Positions 41,370-43,876 of a stretch of 43,876 bases of DNA are shown piece after piece. Both the position numbers and the translations under genes were made by a program. The stretch is from JAQVSH01 sp964451605. Lineage in GTDB: Bacteria; Bacteroidota; Bacteroidia; Bacteroidales; UBA4181. Numbering within the stretch: the first letter of the stretch is position 1; every line of letters begins with the position of its first letter. The notes below the pieces were generated by a model, which made no database searches, was not told the origin of the DNA, and saw only the letters and a program-made list of their open reading frames with translations. The DNA lies in contig CAYVJA010000015.1 of the NCBI GenBank assembly GCA_964451605.1, forward strand, positions 1 through 43,876, given 5' to 3'.

Positions 41370-43115
41370 ATGGTTGAAAAACTTTCTCTTAATCTGGTCA
41401 TCGCAAAAAGGTATAGGCTCTCTGAGTCATTGGGAGGCAGTACCTTTACGGAGGTATGGAAAGCTATCGACCAGGAGGAGGACAAACCGGTGGTGCTTAA
41501 GTTTTTTCTCCCGGGCAAAGGACTCGATGAGAAGGGGCTGAAGTCTTTCTTAAAAACAATGAAAATGCTCCCCTGCCCGGAAGAGGGCAGGCTGGTACCC
41601 TTCCGCTACTTCTCCTGGTGTAAATCGCCGGTTAAGGTGATGCCCTGGTTTGAAGGTGGTGATCTTTCAGCATGTAAGGGGGCTGTCTCTGAGGCCGAGG
41701 CCGAACGCTTTCTGCGGGAAGGAGCCCTCGCGCTGGCTGAACTGGAAGCTCTCGAACCCTTCGGGGTTCATTACGATTTGCGACCCGATCGGTTTCTTAT
41801 CGACAAGGAGGGACACTATTTTCTGAAAGACTACGAAATCACCCCCGATTTACACAATCTGCTGGCTATGCAATCGGGGCAGCCCAACATTCCTTTCGGG
41901 AAATCGGCTTACAAGGCTCCGGAACAGTTTAACCGGGCTCTGGGCCTTAGGCAGTACACGCCAAAAGGGAATATTTTTGGTTTGGGAGCCATCTTCTATG
42001 AGTGGGTAACGGGCGAACTGCCCTTCGGTGAATTGGGAGGGGTTGCCATGCGGGCCAATACACCCATTCCCGAACTTCCTTACAAGTGGTCGCATTTTCA
42101 GCCACTGCTCAATAAAATGCTGTCGCGCAATGCAGACCTCCGTCCCCGTGCCGAAGAGTTGGCAGAAATGATTCAGGTGCTACCCGTTGCAGTCGGGAAG
42201 CGGTTCTTTTTGGGTCTGAATCCCAAAATCTGGATTGCAGGATTCATCGTAATTTGCACCTTACTCACGCTCTGGTTTCTGGTTTATCGTCATCCGCAGC
42301 AAACGCATCCCGATAGGGGAAGCAGCACAACGCGGAATGTCTCTTCTTCACTCCAAAGAGATACATCAAAGCCCATTACTACCCAAAATCCGGCAGAAGC
42401 AGCCGACAATTCTCCCGAAAAAGCTGCCACGCCACTTCCTCCCGGTGCGTTGGCCATGGAGTGGGTTCGTGTGGAGGGGGGTGAATTTCTGATGGGAAAT
42501 CCCGATACTACCGACAGGCAACATCCTCTTCGCCGTGTGGCGGTATCGAGTTTCTCCATTGGAAAATATGAGGTTACGGTAGCGCAATATCGGGCATTCT
42601 GTCAGGCAACAGGCAGGGAAATGCCCTACGAACCGCCCTGGGGGTTTCAGGATAACCACCCTATTGTTCGGGTAACCTGGTTCGATGCGAGGGATTTTGC
42701 CCAATGGATGGGCGGGAGGCTTCCTACTGAGGCGGAGTGGGAATATGCAGCCAGAGGAGGTGCTCAGAGCAAGGCCTATCTCTATAGCGGAAGCAATCAA
42801 CCCGACGAAGTAGCTTGGTATCCGCAGAATGCCAACGCCCGTCCGCACGATGTAGGCACCAAAAAGGGAAATGAACTGGGCATTCACGATATGAGCGGAA
42901 ATGTGTGGGAATGGTGCAACGACTGGTTTGCCGAAAAACCCGATGACAGCGATCTCTCGTTTGTAAAAGACCCCACCGGCCCGGCTTTTGGGAAAAGTCG
43001 TTCACTCAGAGGGGGAAGTTTCTATTTTGATAACCTCTTCGGACGGATTTTTCACCGTCATCATAGCGCACCCTCGCTGGTTAGTCAGAATATCGGATTC
43101 AGGATTGTACGATAA
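41370..43115 (+). CDS. Transmembrane Ser/Thr kinase-like protein with FGE-like extracytoplasmic domain
   Basis: Three parts make up 581 residues. A eukaryotic-like kinase fold spans about 15-265: a modified glycine loop LGGSTFTEVW, Lys44 in VVLKFF, catalytic-loop HYDLRPDRF (134-142) in place of HRDLKPEN, KDYE (Asp154) in place of DFG, and YKAPEQF. The nucleotide-site Lys and both Asp are kept, but the Mg-binding Asn is Arg. One membrane helix lies at about 288-307, then a Ser/Thr/Pro linker. An FGE-like domain spans 363-581 with WVRVEGGEFLMGNPD, RLPTEAEWEYAARGG, GNVWEWCNDW, LRGGSFYFDN and NIGFRIVR. The FGE catalytic cysteines are absent. The kinase may be weak or a pseudokinase that signals from the FGE-like sensor. 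The next genes are DUF6132 and thioredoxin. Confidence 0.88.
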   Translation: MVEKLSLNLVIAKRYRLSESLGGSTFTEVWKAIDQEEDKPVVLKFFLPGKGLDEKGLKSFLKTMKMLPCPEEGRLVPFRYFSWCKSPVKVMPWFEGGDLSACKGAVSEAEAERFLREGALALAELEALEPFGVHYDLRPDRFLIDKEGHYFLKDYEITPDLHNLLAMQSGQPNIPFGKSAYKAPEQFNRALGLRQYTPKGNIFGLGAIFYEWVTGELPFGELGGVAMRANTPIPELPYKWSHFQPLLNKMLSRNADLRPRAEELAEMIQVLPVAVGKRFFLGLNPKIWIAGFIVICTLLTLWFLVYRHPQQTHPDRGSSTTRNVSSSLQRDTSKPITTQNPAEAADNSPEKAATPLPPGALAMEWVRVEGGEFLMGNPDTTDRQHPLRRVAVSSFSIGKYEVTVAQYRAFCQATGREMPYEPPWGFQDNHPIVRVTWFDARDFAQWMGGRLPTEAEWEYAARGGAQSKAYLYSGSNQPDEVAWYPQNANARPHDVGTKKGNELGIHDMSGNVWEWCNDWFAEKPDDSDLSFVKDPTGPAFGKSRSLRGGSFYFDNLFGRIFHRHHSAPSLVSQNIGFRIVR

Positions 43116-43118
43116 CCG

Positions 43119-43152
43119 CAACCCCTGCGCCAAAGAAGGGGTTGAACTTTTA
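43119..43152 (+). terminator. Terminator-like hairpin after the kinase-FGE gene
   Basis: CAACCCCT pairs with AGGGGTTG across a 10-base loop, followed by AACTTTTAG. It is a modest stem with a weak T run and may only partly separate the kinase gene from DUF6132-trx. Confidence 0.5.
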
Positions 43153-43200
43153 GAACGGCAGATTGTCTCTATAGAACGTGTTAACTGAATAGAGAATAGA

Positions 43201-43404
43201 ATGAAAAAAAGTTGTTATAAATGGATAGCAGCCGCCATTGGCGCAGCTGCGGGTTTTGCCTATTGGAAATTTGTGGGTTGCGAATCGGGTGGTTGCCCCA
43301 TTCAATCAACCTGGTACATCTCAACACTATTTGGGCTGGTTCTCGGGTGGCTCATCGGAGGCATGATCAGCGGCAAATCGGGATGCGGTTGCGGTTGTAA
43401 ATAA
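43201..43404 (+). CDS. Small DUF6132-like membrane protein
   Basis: This 67-residue protein has two hydrophobic segments (about 9-22 and 40-56). A cysteine-bearing loop GCESGGCPIQST lies between them, and the C-terminus is a cysteine-rich GCGCGC tail. It matches the small Bacteroidetes family DUF6132, whose FVGC.SG.CPI motif is typical and whose role is unknown. The thioredoxin gene follows after 15 bases, which suggests thiol redox work or metal handling, but there is no direct evidence. Genomic gene finders could miss it because of its size. Confidence 0.8.
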   Translation: MKKSCYKWIAAAIGAAAGFAYWKFVGCESGGCPIQSTWYISTLFGLVLGWLIGGMISGKSGCGCGCK

Positions 43405-43419
43405 CTCAATACTAGTGCT

Positions 43420-43722
43420 ATGGATGCATTAAAAAAGCGTATTGATGGTGACAAGCCGGTTTTGATAGACTTTTACGCCGACTGGTGTGGCCCGTGTAAG
43501 ATGATGACCCCGATTCTGGAGGAGTTTAAAGCGATGGTGGGCGATTCCATCGACATCCTAAAGGTCGATGTCTACCGAAATATAGCTGCTGCTACCGACT
43601 ATCAGGTGCAATCGGTTCCCACCCTGATGTTATTTCGGGCTGGAAAGTTGCTCTGGAAAAACTCGGGCGTTGTGCGGGCCAAAGAGCTAAAGCAGACAAC
43701 CGACCACTATCTGGCGTTGTAG
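43420..43722 (+). CDS. trxA: Thioredoxin
   Basis: The 100-residue protein has a single thioredoxin fold. The active site is FYADWCGPCKMM (CGPC at about 29-32), the cis-proline region reads VQSVPTLMLFRAGK, and VDVYRNIAAATDYQV lies between them. There is no signal peptide, so it is cytoplasmic. It is slightly short at the N-terminus for a thioredoxin but complete. It lies 15 bases after DUF6132 and is probably co-transcribed with it. Confidence 0.93.
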   Translation: MDALKKRIDGDKPVLIDFYADWCGPCKMMTPILEEFKAMVGDSIDILKVDVYRNIAAATDYQVQSVPTLMLFRAGKLLWKNSGVVRAKELKQTTDHYLAL

Positions 43723-43758
43723 GCGAGCTTCCTTTGGGAGAGGTCCCGAAAACCGTAT

Positions 43759-43831
43759 TACATCAGGAAAGCGGGGAGCTCTGCAATAGACGACAATACC
43801 TGGAAAGGGTAATCTGAGGCTCCCTGATGTA
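43759..43831 (+). repeat. Inverted repeat near the window edge
   Basis: TACATCAG (43759-43766) can pair with CTGATGTA (43824-43831). Just inside, GGAGC can pair with GCTCC, with an asymmetric internal loop. The element continues beyond the window or stands alone; no open frame covers 43723-43876. It may be a structured RNA or a mobile-element end. I cannot name it. Confidence 0.4.
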
Positions 43832-43876
43832 CAGTTTCATGTTGCCAGACGGTATCGTGAGGGATATGCACAGCAC

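Noticed and set aside
1..43876. tRNA, rRNA or riboswitch genes
   Set aside because: All gaps were read for cloverleaf arms, TTCRANY loops and known aptamer cores; none was convincing.

Overview
The window looks like chromosomal DNA from a Bacteroidales bacterium (phylum Bacteroidota). Several starts sit behind TAnnTTTG-type -7 elements, the Bacteroidetes promoter signature. The gene set also fits: methylmalonyl-CoA decarboxylase with its epimerase, a GTPase-defective EF-G2 paralogue, DUF5063 and DUF6132 proteins, a fused SpmA/SpmB protein and a 6-bladed beta-propeller lipoprotein domain. The family is uncertain. It is a draft assembly with three runs of N (4253-4262, 6991-7098, 28273-28282); the last one artificially splits miaB.

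Layout. 1-1142 is decayed DNA: an IS3-type transposase remnant and a broken copy of the 5' end of an efflux adaptor gene. 1143-11282 holds a membrane protein of unknown role and a tripartite-efflux locus: a lipoprotein adaptor and two tandem RND permeases. The second permease runs in frame into a complete lipoprotein-like beta-propeller. 11274-15004 (minus) is dnaX-manC-mnmD. 15094-18601 (plus) is corA, rpsF-rpsR-rplI and a sigma-54-type response regulator without a DNA-binding domain. 18683-23844 (minus) is EF-G2 and the methylmalonyl-CoA decarboxylase/epimerase operon. 23845-24451 is an intergenic region packed with short repeats.

24452-27493 (plus) pairs a membrane tetraheme cytochrome fused to an FGE-like domain with a Tat-exported lipoprotein of the Gfo/Idh/MocA family. 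27576-33627 (minus) is an RNA/DNA maintenance cluster (recQ, DUF5063, 3'-5' exonuclease, rlmI-like, xseB, miaB). 33703-39906 (plus) is an M14 carboxypeptidase, SpmAB and the oxidative pentose phosphate genes gnd-zwf-pgl. 39912-41228 (minus) is an NhaC antiporter. 41370-43722 (plus) is a transmembrane kinase-like protein with an extracytoplasmic FGE-like domain, then DUF6132 and thioredoxin.

Most striking points: (1) the cytochrome-FGE fusion next to a Tat-lipoprotein oxidoreductase, a candidate periplasmic redox system; (2) the RND permease-propeller polyprotein with an internal lipobox; (3) an A10 run in dnaX exactly at the gamma/tau boundary, with stops at once in both other frames; (4) two separate proteins carrying cysteine-free FGE-like domains on different membrane modules; (5) a 16-unit octamer array with inverted copies nearby.
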